Below, one piece after another: positions 37,487-44,882 of a stretch of 64,000 nt of DNA. This DNA is from Arthrobacter sp. MA-N2. GTDB lineage: Bacteria > Actinomycetota > Actinomycetes > Actinomycetales > Micrococcaceae. Within the stretch, counting starts at the first letter, position 1. Each line of letters starts with the position of its first letter. Made by a program: the position numbers and the translations under genes. The stretch covers positions 2,212,696 to 2,276,695 of the forward strand of contig NZ_KI912155.1 in the NCBI RefSeq assembly GCF_000517125.1, in the 5' to 3' direction. The notes below the pieces were generated by a model. The model did not search any database. It was not told the DNA's origin and worked only from the letters and a program-made list of their open reading frames with translations.

Positions 37487-37553
37487 TTCTTAACGCCGGA
37501 ATCCCACCTGTGGATAACTCAATCTAGGGCTCGAAGCCGGGCAAGAATTGAGC

Positions 37554-38507
37554 ATGTCCCGGACTCCGATGCCCCCGCAGCTCCCAAACGGTTCCTTTCC
37601 GGCGTCGGCCGCTGAGACCCTCGGACTGAGCCAGAAGCAATTGCGCCGCGCCGGAATTGTCACGTTGTCGCGGGGATTGCGCCTGCCGTTGCACAGCAAG
37701 GGGACGGTCGCGGAACACTTGCGGGGTTACACGGAGCTCGACCCCGATTGCTGTCTTAGCCATGGATCGGCGGCACGGATCCACCGCATCAGTTTGTCCA
37801 TGGCCCTTGAAGAGGACTGGCGAATCCACCTTGCCCGCTCTGGCGAGCGGTGGAAACCGCGGAGGCGGAACGTTGTCGGGCACCAACTAACGTTCAAAGC
37901 GGGTGAGGTGATGGAGCTCGACGGCGTCCGGCTCACCTCGCCCGCGCGGACGTGGCTGGACTTGGCCCAATTGATGAGCATCGACGACGTTGTCGCGGCG
38001 GGCGACTCGATCGTCGTCGAACACGGCGAAAACCATCCCAAGCCACGCAGGGCACTGGCAACCATTGACGATTTAAGGGCGATGGTGGCCGCCCATCCCG
38101 GCATGCGGGGCGTCCGCAAGGCCCGGCTGGCGTTGGACTTGGTTCGAGTCGGCGCGGATTCGCCGCAGGAAACGCAAATGCGCCTTACATTGCTGCATGC
38201 AGGGTTGCCTGAACCTACGCTGAACCACGTCATCCTTAACGAATGGGGCGCTCCCGCTGTGTGGCCCGATGCCGCCTACGTGAAGGAACGTATTGCTCTC
38301 CAGTACGACGGCCGTCATCACGGGGAAGCCGTGCAGTACCAAAGGGACATCAAGCGCCAGGCGTTGACGGAGCGCTTGGGTTGGCGCGAAGTCCGGGTTC
38401 ACTATGAGGATCTGCTCGGGCCCCGGCCGGAAGTGGTAGACAAGGTTCGACGGGCGCGGTTTACCCGCCGCGAACTGGCATCAGATGCCCGGAAAATCGG
38501 ATTCTGA
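37554..38507 (+). CDS. AbiEi-like/DUF559 endonuclease-domain protein flanked by palindromes
   Basis: A 317-residue protein. The N-terminus (residues ~10-50, with QLRRAGIVTLSRGLRLPL) looks like the short winged-helix of AbiEi-type antitoxins. The C-terminal third is a Vsr-like DUF559 nuclease fold: SPQETQMRLTLLHAGLPEP, then VWPDAAYVKERIALQYDGRHH, then RDIKRQALTERLGWREVRV. The family usually has Glu where this protein has Gln (ALQYDG), so activity is uncertain. Start is ATG 37554 (TTG 37548 possible); no clear ribosome site. Inverted 57-nt palindromes lie on both sides, and the last codons, ELASDARKIGF-stop, are part of the right palindrome. Function unknown. Confidence 0.75.
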   Translation: MSRTPMPPQLPNGSFPASAAETLGLSQKQLRRAGIVTLSRGLRLPLHSKGTVAEHLRGYTELDPDCCLSHGSAARIHRISLSMALEEDWRIHLARSGERWKPRRRNVVGHQLTFKAGEVMELDGVRLTSPARTWLDLAQLMSIDDVVAAGDSIVVEHGENHPKPRRALATIDDLRAMVAAHPGMRGVRKARLALDLVRVGADSPQETQMRLTLLHAGLPEPTLNHVILNEWGAPAVWPDAAYVKERIALQYDGRHHGEAVQYQRDIKRQALTERLGWREVRVHYEDLLGPRPEVVDKVRRARFTRRELASDARKIGF

Positions 38508-38528
38508 GGGCATCTGCTGCCAGTTCGC
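38472..38528. repeat. 57-nt palindromic repeat, family A, right copy
   Basis: Twenty-two-bp arms (counting two flanking bases, 38470-38491 and 38509-38530) have one mismatch and a 17-nt loop. It contains the 3' end and stop codon of the DUF559 gene and separates it from the convergent femX-like gene. Confidence 0.92.
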
Positions 38529-38554
38529 GCGAGGGGGAGGGGGAGGGCGTGGGG

Positions 38555-39490
38555 TCAGCGGAGCTTTTCGCGTAGCTTCCGGGCCAACTGGTAGGCGCCG
38601 TAGCGGAGCTTGTTGACGGGAAGGTCCCACGTGCCCGGGTAGGCGATTTCGCGGCCCCCGAAGGACTTCTTGAAGGCCGTGAATCCGGCCCACTTATGGT
38701 CAGGTTCGTTCTCCGGAGCCACCCCCCAGAGGTCGACGTGCTTGAGCCCCTTGTCCTTCGCATCCGCCATGAGCGTGACGAGCAACGGGATGCCGGCGCT
38801 GAGCTTGCGGTGCGTATCGTCTATTGCGGCGTGGGCGTAGGTACGAGTGTCGGCGGAGTCGTACGCGAGCGCAGCCGCAATGGGCTCACCCTCGAGTTCG
38901 GCGATGAACAGGGTGCCGGCACCGGCCGGCATGAGGGAGCGGGCCACCGCGCTCAGATAGCCGTCGCTTTGGGGTTTGAAGCCGTTGCGGGCCGCGGTCA
39001 TGTGCAGGAAGTTGAGGAGCACCGAGATCTCCTCTGGATCCTGCGTAGACCGAAAGGTGACACCCTTCTTGTGGATGTTGCGGTACAGATTCCGGTTGGT
39101 GGGTTTCATGCGCGCAAGGACGTCCTTGAAATCGCCCTCCAAATCCACAATCCAGCTCAATTCCGGCTGCTGGTTGGACGGTGCCGGCTGCAGGCCACGC
39201 GCGCCCAGTACCGCACCGGCGTCGGCGGCTTGGAATCCGGCAGCGACCGGTTCCATCCGAACGAACACGGCCCGGCTGCGGCGCGCGATCGCCACGAGTG
39301 CGGCCACAGCGTCGTCGAAGGCCTCCAGCGAATCGGCGACGGGTCCGTAGGGCGTGTAGATCACCTTGCCCGCAGGGTTCTTTTCCTCCACAGCGACGAA
39401 CCGCCATCCCGGACCCGACTCCTCGTGCACGGTGCGGCCGAGGGAACGCTGGAAGGACGCCCAGACGGGCATCTGCAGAAAGTACTCCAC
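38555..39490 (-). CDS. FemAB/FemX-type peptidoglycan bridge aminoacyltransferase
   Basis: A 311-residue GNAT-related enzyme of the FemAB family, adding an amino acid from aminoacyl-tRNA to lipid II or the interpeptide bridge. The features are VWASFQRSLGR at the start, MKPTNRNLYRNIHKKGVTF in the middle, and the C-terminal LKHVDLWGVAPENEPDHKWA followed by FKKSFGGREI, as in FemX proteins. It lies 3 nt after manA on the same strand. The attached residue is unknown; Micrococcaceae commonly have Ala/Ser/Gly bridges. Confidence 0.87.
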   Translation of the reverse strand: MEYFLQMPVWASFQRSLGRTVHEESGPGWRFVAVEEKNPAGKVIYTPYGPVADSLEAFDDAVAALVAIARRSRAVFVRMEPVAAGFQAADAGAVLGARGLQPAPSNQQPELSWIVDLEGDFKDVLARMKPTNRNLYRNIHKKGVTFRSTQDPEEISVLLNFLHMTAARNGFKPQSDGYLSAVARSLMPAGAGTLFIAELEGEPIAAALAYDSADTRTYAHAAIDDTHRKLSAGIPLLVTLMADAKDKGLKHVDLWGVAPENEPDHKWAGFTAFKKSFGGREIAYPGTWDLPVNKLRYGAYQLARKLREKLR

Positions 39491-39493
39491 GAA

Positions 39494-40744
39494 TTAGTTC
39501 CCCAAGCCTGTCGTGACGGCAAACGCAACGCTGGTCTCTGTTGTCCCGGCAACCGGGTGCACCATGACGGGTTCTTCGTATGCCGGGATGAACGCACTCC
39601 CGCCGCGCGCCAAGGCGAGTTCACTCTTGGGCGAGTCGAGCAGCACGGAGCCTGAGACGACAACGACGACGGCGGGACCGGCCTGCGCCAGCGGCACCGG
39701 TTCCGCACCCGGAGCCAACTCGATGCGCTGGAGCTGGAACTCCCGGAACGGCGGTACATACAGGTCCTGGCCAAACTTGGAGGTCCTGGGCTCGATGCGG
39801 GGCACACCGAGGGCAGCGAATTCGATGGTCTTCAGGAGCTCGGGAACATCAATGTGTTTGGGGGTAAGACCACCGCGAAGCACGTTGTCCGAGGCCGCCA
39901 TCACTTCCACGCCAAGGCCTTTGAGGTAAGCGTGGACGTTCCCGCCCGGCAAGTATACGGATTCGCCTGGCGCCAGGATGACAAGATTCAGGAGCAATGA
40001 AATCAGGACGCCGGGATCTCCGGGGAACTCGGCGTTGATGCGCAGGACCGCGGAGAGTTCCGCGACGTAGTGGCCCATTGGCGCGCCGGACGTCAGGACG
40101 GCGACCACCTGATCCGTGGCAGCGGAGACGGAATCCCCGCCGGTAATCAGGCGGGTGAATGAGGCTTTGAGTGCCGCGGCCTCATCGGCATCGGACAAGT
40201 CCGCAATGACTCCGGTGATGATGTCCGGAACGTCCACGGCGGCCAGGTCCAGGAGGTTTGCGAGGTGCTCGAAGACGCGCTTCGAGTCGGTGGCCGGACG
40301 GAAGCCGCACAGGGCTTCGAACGGCGTCAGCGCGAAGAGCATTTCGGGCTTGTGGTTGTCGTCGCGATAGTTTCGCTCGGGTGCGTCCGCAGCCAAGCCT
40401 GCGGCATTTTCCTTCGCGAAGCCTTCCCGGGCTTGCTGCAGGCCGGGGTGGACTTGCAAGGACAGTGGCTTGTCAGCTGCGAGGAGCTTCGTAAGGAAAG
40501 GCAAGCGCGGACCGAATTCGGCCAGGCTCGATCCACCGAGGAAGTGGGTGGGATCCACGTTGATGAGTGCGTCCAGGGCAACGGAGGACCCGTCCGGGCG
40601 GGTGGCCAGAGACGGCGAACCCGGATGCGCTCCGATCCACAACTCAGCCTCGGGGCCGCCCGAGGCGGGCCTTCCCAGCAGAGCGGCGATCGCCGTCGTC
40701 GATCCCCACGCATAGGGACGCAGAAGGTTCTCAAGCTGGTACAC
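39494..40744 (-). CDS. manA: Mannose-6-phosphate isomerase, class I
   Basis: A 416-residue zinc cupin interconverting mannose 6-phosphate and fructose 6-phosphate, the entry to GDP-mannose. The zinc site segments are LSLQVHPGLQQA and DNHKPEMLFALTPFEALCGF, and the PMI signature YLPGGNVHAYLKGLGVEVM is present. GTG 40744 (VYQLENLLRPYAWGS) is the family N-terminus. It lies between purE and the femX-like gene; mannose supply fits the mannosyltransferase genes elsewhere in the window. Confidence 0.93.
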   Translation of the reverse strand: MYQLENLLRPYAWGSTTAIAALLGRPASGGPEAELWIGAHPGSPSLATRPDGSSVALDALINVDPTHFLGGSSLAEFGPRLPFLTKLLAADKPLSLQVHPGLQQAREGFAKENAAGLAADAPERNYRDDNHKPEMLFALTPFEALCGFRPATDSKRVFEHLANLLDLAAVDVPDIITGVIADLSDADEAAALKASFTRLITGGDSVSAATDQVVAVLTSGAPMGHYVAELSAVLRINAEFPGDPGVLISLLLNLVILAPGESVYLPGGNVHAYLKGLGVEVMAASDNVLRGGLTPKHIDVPELLKTIEFAALGVPRIEPRTSKFGQDLYVPPFREFQLQRIELAPGAEPVPLAQAGPAVVVVVSGSVLLDSPKSELALARGGSAFIPAYEEPVMVHPVAGTTETSVAFAVTTGLGN

Positions 40745-40801
40745 GGCAGGGGATCCTTGTCGTTTTGGGGCGGTTCGTTGGATGTGCCAGGCAACGCCCT
40801 C

Positions 40802-41365
40802 TTAGTGGGTGCTCCGGGCGGAGACGTTGGCCGAGGAGAAGACTTCGGCGACCTTGTCGCGGAGCCTGGCCCCTTTTTCGGTTGCGGTGTTGTTGAGCTG
40901 CCGGGCGAATTCGAGCATATCGCCGCGGAGCCGGACGGCCATCTCGTCGGTCCCGGAAGCAAGAATACGCACGGCCAGGAGGCCTGCATTGCGGGCACCG
41001 CCGATCGAGACAGTGGCTACGGGAACGCCGGCCGGCATCTGCACGATGGACAGCAAGGAATCCATGCCGTCCAAGGTCTTCAAGGGGACAGGGACACCGA
41101 TGACAGGCAGCGGGGTGACTGAAGCAAGCATGCCCGGCAAATGGGCAGCTCCGCCCGCTCCGGCGATGATGACGCGGATGCCGCGTTCATGCGCACCCTG
41201 GCCGTAGCGGATCATCTCCGTAGGCATGCGATGGGCGGAGACGACGTCGGCTTCGAAAGGGATGCCGAATTCGGCCAGCGCGTCCGCTGCGGCTTCCATG
41301 ACGGGCCAGTCCGAGTCGGATCCCATGACAAGGCCTACGATCGGGGCGGTGTTTTCTTCGCTCAT
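40802..41365 (-). CDS. purE: N5-carboxyaminoimidazole ribonucleotide mutase
   Basis: A 187-residue class I PurE converting N5-CAIR to CAIR in purine synthesis. The substrate loop [12 protein letters not shown] and the catalytic-His region [11 protein letters not shown], plus [14 protein letters not shown], are intact. The ATG overlaps the purK stop by 4 nt, so the two are coupled. Confidence 0.94.
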   Translation of the reverse strand: MSEENTAPIVGLVMGSDSDWPVMEAAADALAEFGIPFEADVVSAHRMPTEMIRYGQGAHERGIRVIIAGAGGAAHLPGMLASVTPLPVIGVPVPLKTLDGMDSLLSIVQMPAGVPVATVSIGGARNAGLLAVRILASGTDEMAVRLRGDMLEFARQLNNTATEKGARLRDKVAEVFSSANVSARSTH

Positions 41366-42549
41366 GCGGTCTCCTCTGGGCTGGTCTCGGCCGGGATATG
41401 GCCGTCACGGATAATGTCGGCCACCACGGTGGCGCGGCGGCGGAGGGTATCCACGTCTGCCGCGGAGGCGCCGACGAGGTTCACGTGGCCGATCTTCCGT
41501 CCGACGCGCACCGACTTGCCGTAGCAGTGGACCTTTGCGGCGGGTTCGTAAGCGAGGGCCTGGGGATAGGCGCTGTAGAGGTCCTGGTTGGCGCCACCGA
41601 GGAAGTTCTTCATGACCGCCACAGCACCCAGCGCGTCGGTGGCTCCGAGCGGCAGGTTGAGTACGGCGCGCAGGTGTTGTTCAAACTGGCTGGTGACCGA
41701 GCCGTCCTGCGTCCAGTGGCCGGTGTTGTGCGGCCGCATGGCCAGTTCGTTGACTAGGAATCCGACCCCCACTCCGGGCGTTTCGAAGAGCTCTGCCGCC
41801 ATGACACCGGTGACTCCGAGTTCGCTTGCGATGCGCAGCGCCGCTTCTTCGGCCGCGGCGGCGACCTCCACGTGGATGTCCTGGGCCGGCGCAATCACTT
41901 CGTCGCAGACGCCGTCCACCTGGACGGTGTGGACAACCGGCCAGGCGCGGGATTCGCCACTGGGCGTCCTCGCCACGAGCGCGGACAGTTCGCGGCTGAA
42001 CTCGACCTTCTCTTCGGCCAACAGCGGACTCATGGTTTCGAACCAGTCCGCAGTGCTGCGGGCGTCCTCCGCGGAATAAATGATCCGCACACCCTTGCCG
42101 TCATAGCCGCCACGGGGGGTCTTCAAGACGATCGGCCAGCCGGTCTGCTCGCCAAAAGCGATAAGCTCCTCCACGCCGTGGACCGCAGCCCATACCGGGT
42201 TCGGAAGCCCCAAGCGATCAATCGCGGCGCGCATCACGAGTTTGTCCTGTGCGTGCACGAGGGCATCAGGTCCGGGCTGGACGTTCACGCCCGCCTCAAT
42301 CAGGGCCCGAAGGTGCTCCGTGGGAACGTGTTCGTGGTCGAAGGTCATGACGTCCAAGCCTTCGGAGAACGTGAGCAGGGCGGCCAAATCCTTATAGTCG
42401 CCAACGGGAGCCGTTGCCACGGCCGGGACCGCAGAAACGTCCTCGCCTTCAGCGAGGACTCGGAGTTCAAAACCAAGGGCCGTTGCGGCTGGTGCCATCA
42501 TTCGTGCGAGCTGGCCGCCGCCCACTACGCCAATTACAGGAAAATTCAC
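41362..42549 (-). CDS. purK: 5-(carboxyamino)imidazole ribonucleotide synthase
   Basis: A 395-residue ATP-grasp enzyme forming N5-CAIR from AIR, ATP and bicarbonate. The N-terminus [17 protein letters not shown] is diagnostic, and the ATP-grasp core includes [18 protein letters not shown] and [18 protein letters not shown] 42549 (VNFPVIG) is set by TAGGCT (42562-42557) 7 nt upstream on the minus strand; a longer frame upstream would cross this promoter. It is coupled to purE. Confidence 0.94.
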   Translation of the reverse strand: MNFPVIGVVGGGQLARMMAPAATALGFELRVLAEGEDVSAVPAVATAPVGDYKDLAALLTFSEGLDVMTFDHEHVPTEHLRALIEAGVNVQPGPDALVHAQDKLVMRAAIDRLGLPNPVWAAVHGVEELIAFGEQTGWPIVLKTPRGGYDGKGVRIIYSAEDARSTADWFETMSPLLAEEKVEFSRELSALVARTPSGESRAWPVVHTVQVDGVCDEVIAPAQDIHVEVAAAAEEAALRIASELGVTGVMAAELFETPGVGVGFLVNELAMRPHNTGHWTQDGSVTSQFEQHLRAVLNLPLGATDALGAVAVMKNFLGGANQDLYSAYPQALAYEPAAKVHCYGKSVRVGRKIGHVNLVGASAADVDTLRRRATVVADIIRDGHIPAETSPEETA

Positions 42550-42731
42550 AAGGTTCAGCCTACCGAACCAGTGACTGGTTCCTTGACTCTTCTGCCGGCG
42601 GGGGCCCGTGCGGTTCGAGTGAGTTCCGTCGCACGGATTTTCGGCAAGCTCCAAGGAAACCGAGCTAAAATGTAGACTTCGGCCCATCGGCCTCCTAGAA
42701 ACACCCCTGGAAACAACGGCCATGGAGGGTC

Positions 42732-43286
42732 ATGATCAACACACTTGCAGATCGCATCCGCGGACTTGCCTCGCTCTTTTGGCGCGAAGTAGCCAAGTTT
42801 GGCGCTGTCGGCGGTGTTGCGTTCGTCATAGATAACGGTCTGACCTACTATCTCATGCACGGTGTGATGTCGGACAGCGAGGCCAAGGCCCGGTTCGTCG
42901 GAGCCACCGTGGCCACCGTGTTCTCCTGGATCGCGAACCGCTTTTGGACCTTCCGTCACCGCCGTCAGGACAACGTGGTGCGCGAGTTTGTGATGTTCAT
43001 CGTGATCAACGGCATTGGAATCGGCATTTCGACCGGTTTTACCGCCATCGCAAAGTACGGCATGAACATCCAGGACAAGGACATCCTTTTCTCGGCGGGT
43101 GTGGTCGGCATCCTCGTGGCCACCGTCGTGCGCTTCTTCGCTTACCGATTCCTGGTGTTCAACAAGGAACTGGACGAGGAGCCGGCCTTCTCGCATGACC
43201 ACGAGCTCATCGAAGCCCACCGCAGGGCCGAGGCCCAAGCAGAGGCTGGCTCCGGTGAAGGCGGGGACGCGGTCAAGCGCCGCTGA
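42732..43286 (+). CDS. GtrA family membrane protein
   Basis: A 184-residue protein with four transmembrane segments. The GtrA signature covers FGAVGGVAFVIDNGLTYYLM, SWIANRFWTF and the final FFAYRFLVF. The family flips or handles polyprenyl-linked sugars for cell-surface glycosylation. The charged C-terminal tail of about 45 residues is cytoplasmic. GGAGG lies 4 nt before ATG 42732. It diverges from purK; purEK next to a GtrA gene is a common actinobacterial arrangement. Confidence 0.87.
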   Translation: MINTLADRIRGLASLFWREVAKFGAVGGVAFVIDNGLTYYLMHGVMSDSEAKARFVGATVATVFSWIANRFWTFRHRRQDNVVREFVMFIVINGIGIGISTGFTAIAKYGMNIQDKDILFSAGVVGILVATVVRFFAYRFLVFNKELDEEPAFSHDHELIEAHRRAEAQAEAGSGEGGDAVKRR

Positions 43287-43971
43287 CGCGCTCGTTGTCC
43301 AACAGGTGCTGGGTGATGTCAACGTCCGGATGAACCAGGACCACTGAACCGTCGCTGTTCCATGCGCCCAGCGCGTCGGCGAGGGCTGATTCCAAGCCGT
43401 CCACTGCGCGGACCAGCAGTCGGACGCCTGCCTCATGTTCCCTGGCGAAACCGTCCAGCAGTTCACTGTGCGAATGTTCGGCTTCGGGGCGGCGCAGTGC
43501 CGGCAGTGCGGCGTCCGGCTCGGCGTGGGCCATGAACACATCGCCATGCGATCGGACTTCTGCCGCGTAATCGACGACGCCGGGCGGCAGTTCCCCGGGC
43601 CAGCGCATTGCCAGGGCTGCGAGCGGCACGGCGACGACGGCATCAAAGTCGGCGCCAGCACCGACGTCGGGGGTGTCCGTGACAAGCAGATCCGCACTGC
43701 CGCCGTCGAGCACCAATTCCATGCCGAGTTGCCAACCGGCCAGTGCCCACACCAGGGACTTCCAATGGGCCGGTAGGTCCAGGCGGAGGCTCATGCCCGG
43801 CTCGGCATCGAACTCGTCCTGGAGCAGGTTGCTGGTCTTGGCCACCCAATTGTCCAGTACCCGGCCTGAGAGCTCCACGCGTTCGGAATCAGGCCCATAC
43901 CAGGTCAGTCGGGGTGACGTGGCGTGTCCGGAACGCAAGGCTGCCATCAAGTTCATCGCGGGGGTGCTCAT
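43273..43971 (-). CDS. TIGR03089 family protein
   Basis: A 232-residue actinobacterial protein related in part to the N-terminal region of AMP-binding enzymes (LTWYGPDSERVELSGRVLDN, then WALAGWQLGMELVLDG) but lacking the AMP-forming core, so it is unlikely to be a ligase. Function unknown. ATG 43971 is chosen; an upstream in-frame start adds 19 residues with no ribosome site. It converges on gtrA with a 14-nt overlap. Confidence 0.8.
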   Translation of the reverse strand: MSTPAMNLMAALRSGHATSPRLTWYGPDSERVELSGRVLDNWVAKTSNLLQDEFDAEPGMSLRLDLPAHWKSLVWALAGWQLGMELVLDGGSADLLVTDTPDVGAGADFDAVVAVPLAALAMRWPGELPPGVVDYAAEVRSHGDVFMAHAEPDAALPALRRPEAEHSHSELLDGFAREHEAGVRLLVRAVDGLESALADALGAWNSDGSVVLVHPDVDITQHLLDNERVSGA

Positions 43972-44336
43972 GGCTACATCTTGCCACGGGGCGCCCCGGC
44001 AGGCTCGGGAGCATGTGAATTGCGCCACGTTCCACCATGGGGCGGAGGGGGAGATGCTTAGCTGGCTTCCGAATGATTTCCCTGAAATTCAACGAAAATA
44101 CATCTTAAGTGATGTTAGACTTCCATTTTTCGCCGTGGCGCGCCGAGGGGCACAAAAAATCCCGGGCGTGGCGCGGCAGGTGTTTGTGCGGAAAGTTGAT
44201 TATTATCCCGGCGCGGCTTGACGGCTTGGTAGTTACACACGTGTAATTAGGTATCGAACGCCGCTGCGGGAGTATCGGGTACATCACCGAGTACCGAATG
44301 AGCACGGCAGCAGCTGCAAACATCAGGAGGGACGCC
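43972..44336. promoter_or_regulatory. TIGR03089-whiB intergenic region and whiB leader
   Basis: This 365-bp gap has no ORF I can support. The centre (about 44080-44140) is unusually AT-rich and contains a further TAGACT hexamer. The whiB promoter and its operator lie in the right part, followed by an approximately 85-nt leader. Confidence 0.5.
44218..44247 (+). promoter_or_regulatory. whiB promoter overlapped by an inverted repeat
   Basis: TTGACG (44218-44223) and TGTAAT (44242-44247) are spaced 18 bp. TTACAC-AC-GTGTAA (44233-44246) is a perfect 6-bp dyad lying across the -10, suitable for a dimeric repressor. BldD half-sites look similar, but the spacing differs by one base from its consensus. 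Confidence 0.5.
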
Positions 44337-44882
44337 ATGGGGCAAGCGTTGCGTATCCAGGAAGATGCAGTCGTCGCGGAATTTGCGTCGGTCAAGTACC
44401 GGTCGCGGGAAGTTCCGGGGGATTGGTATGTTGACCCGGCGGATCCGCAGGCGGCGGACCGCTACATCGAAAGCACTCGGGAGTCGCTGGAAGACCGGGC
44501 GACAGGCCTTCTTGCCGCCCACGAGGCTCTTGTAGGAGACAATCCGGCAGATCCGGAGGATGATCTCGACGATCCTCCCATGGAGCTGCGCCGTCCGCTC
44601 GACAATCCGGCACAGCCGGTGTGGATCGGGCTCCCCGGCCAGCGGGACTTCGACGACGAAGGCGAACTCGGATGGCAGACGGACGCCCTATGCGCCCAGA
44701 CGGACCCCGAGGCGTTCTTCCCCGAAAAGGGCGGTTCAACGCGGGATGCCAAGAAGGTCTGCGGTGCATGCAATGTACGTTCGCAGTGCCTTGAATACGC
44801 ACTCGCCAACGATGAACGTTTTGGTATCTGGGGCGGGCTCTCCGAGCGTGAACGCCGCAGGCTGAGGAAGCGAGCGGTCTGA
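44337..44882 (+). CDS. WhiB family Fe-S transcriptional regulator
   Basis: A 181-residue regulator with a [4Fe-4S] cluster bound by Cys119, Cys142, Cys145 and Cys151 (LCAQ...VCGACNVRSQC), followed by the FGIWGGL turn (162-168) and the basic DNA-binding tail ERRRLRKR. The N-terminal half (1-110) is a long acidic extension. ATG 44337 has a perfect AGGAGG 6 nt upstream; ATG 44298 would add 13 residues without a site. Position near manA, purEK and the glycosyltransferase resembles WhiB2/WhmD of mycobacteria, which controls septation; this assignment is inference. Confidence 0.9.
   Translation: MGQALRIQEDAVVAEFASVKYRSREVPGDWYVDPADPQAADRYIESTRESLEDRATGLLAAHEALVGDNPADPEDDLDDPPMELRRPLDNPAQPVWIGLPGQRDFDDEGELGWQTDALCAQTDPEAFFPEKGGSTRDAKKVCGACNVRSQCLEYALANDERFGIWGGLSERERRRLRKRAV

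Noticed and set aside
37509..37517. Replication origin suggested by a TTATCCACA box
   Set aside because: A single box; no cluster, no dnaA/dnaN or AT-rich unwinding region nearby.
37430..38528. Classical insertion sequence
   Set aside because: No DDE or HUH transposase motif, no target-site duplication visible, and the inverted repeats are themselves palindromes rather than simple terminal repeats.
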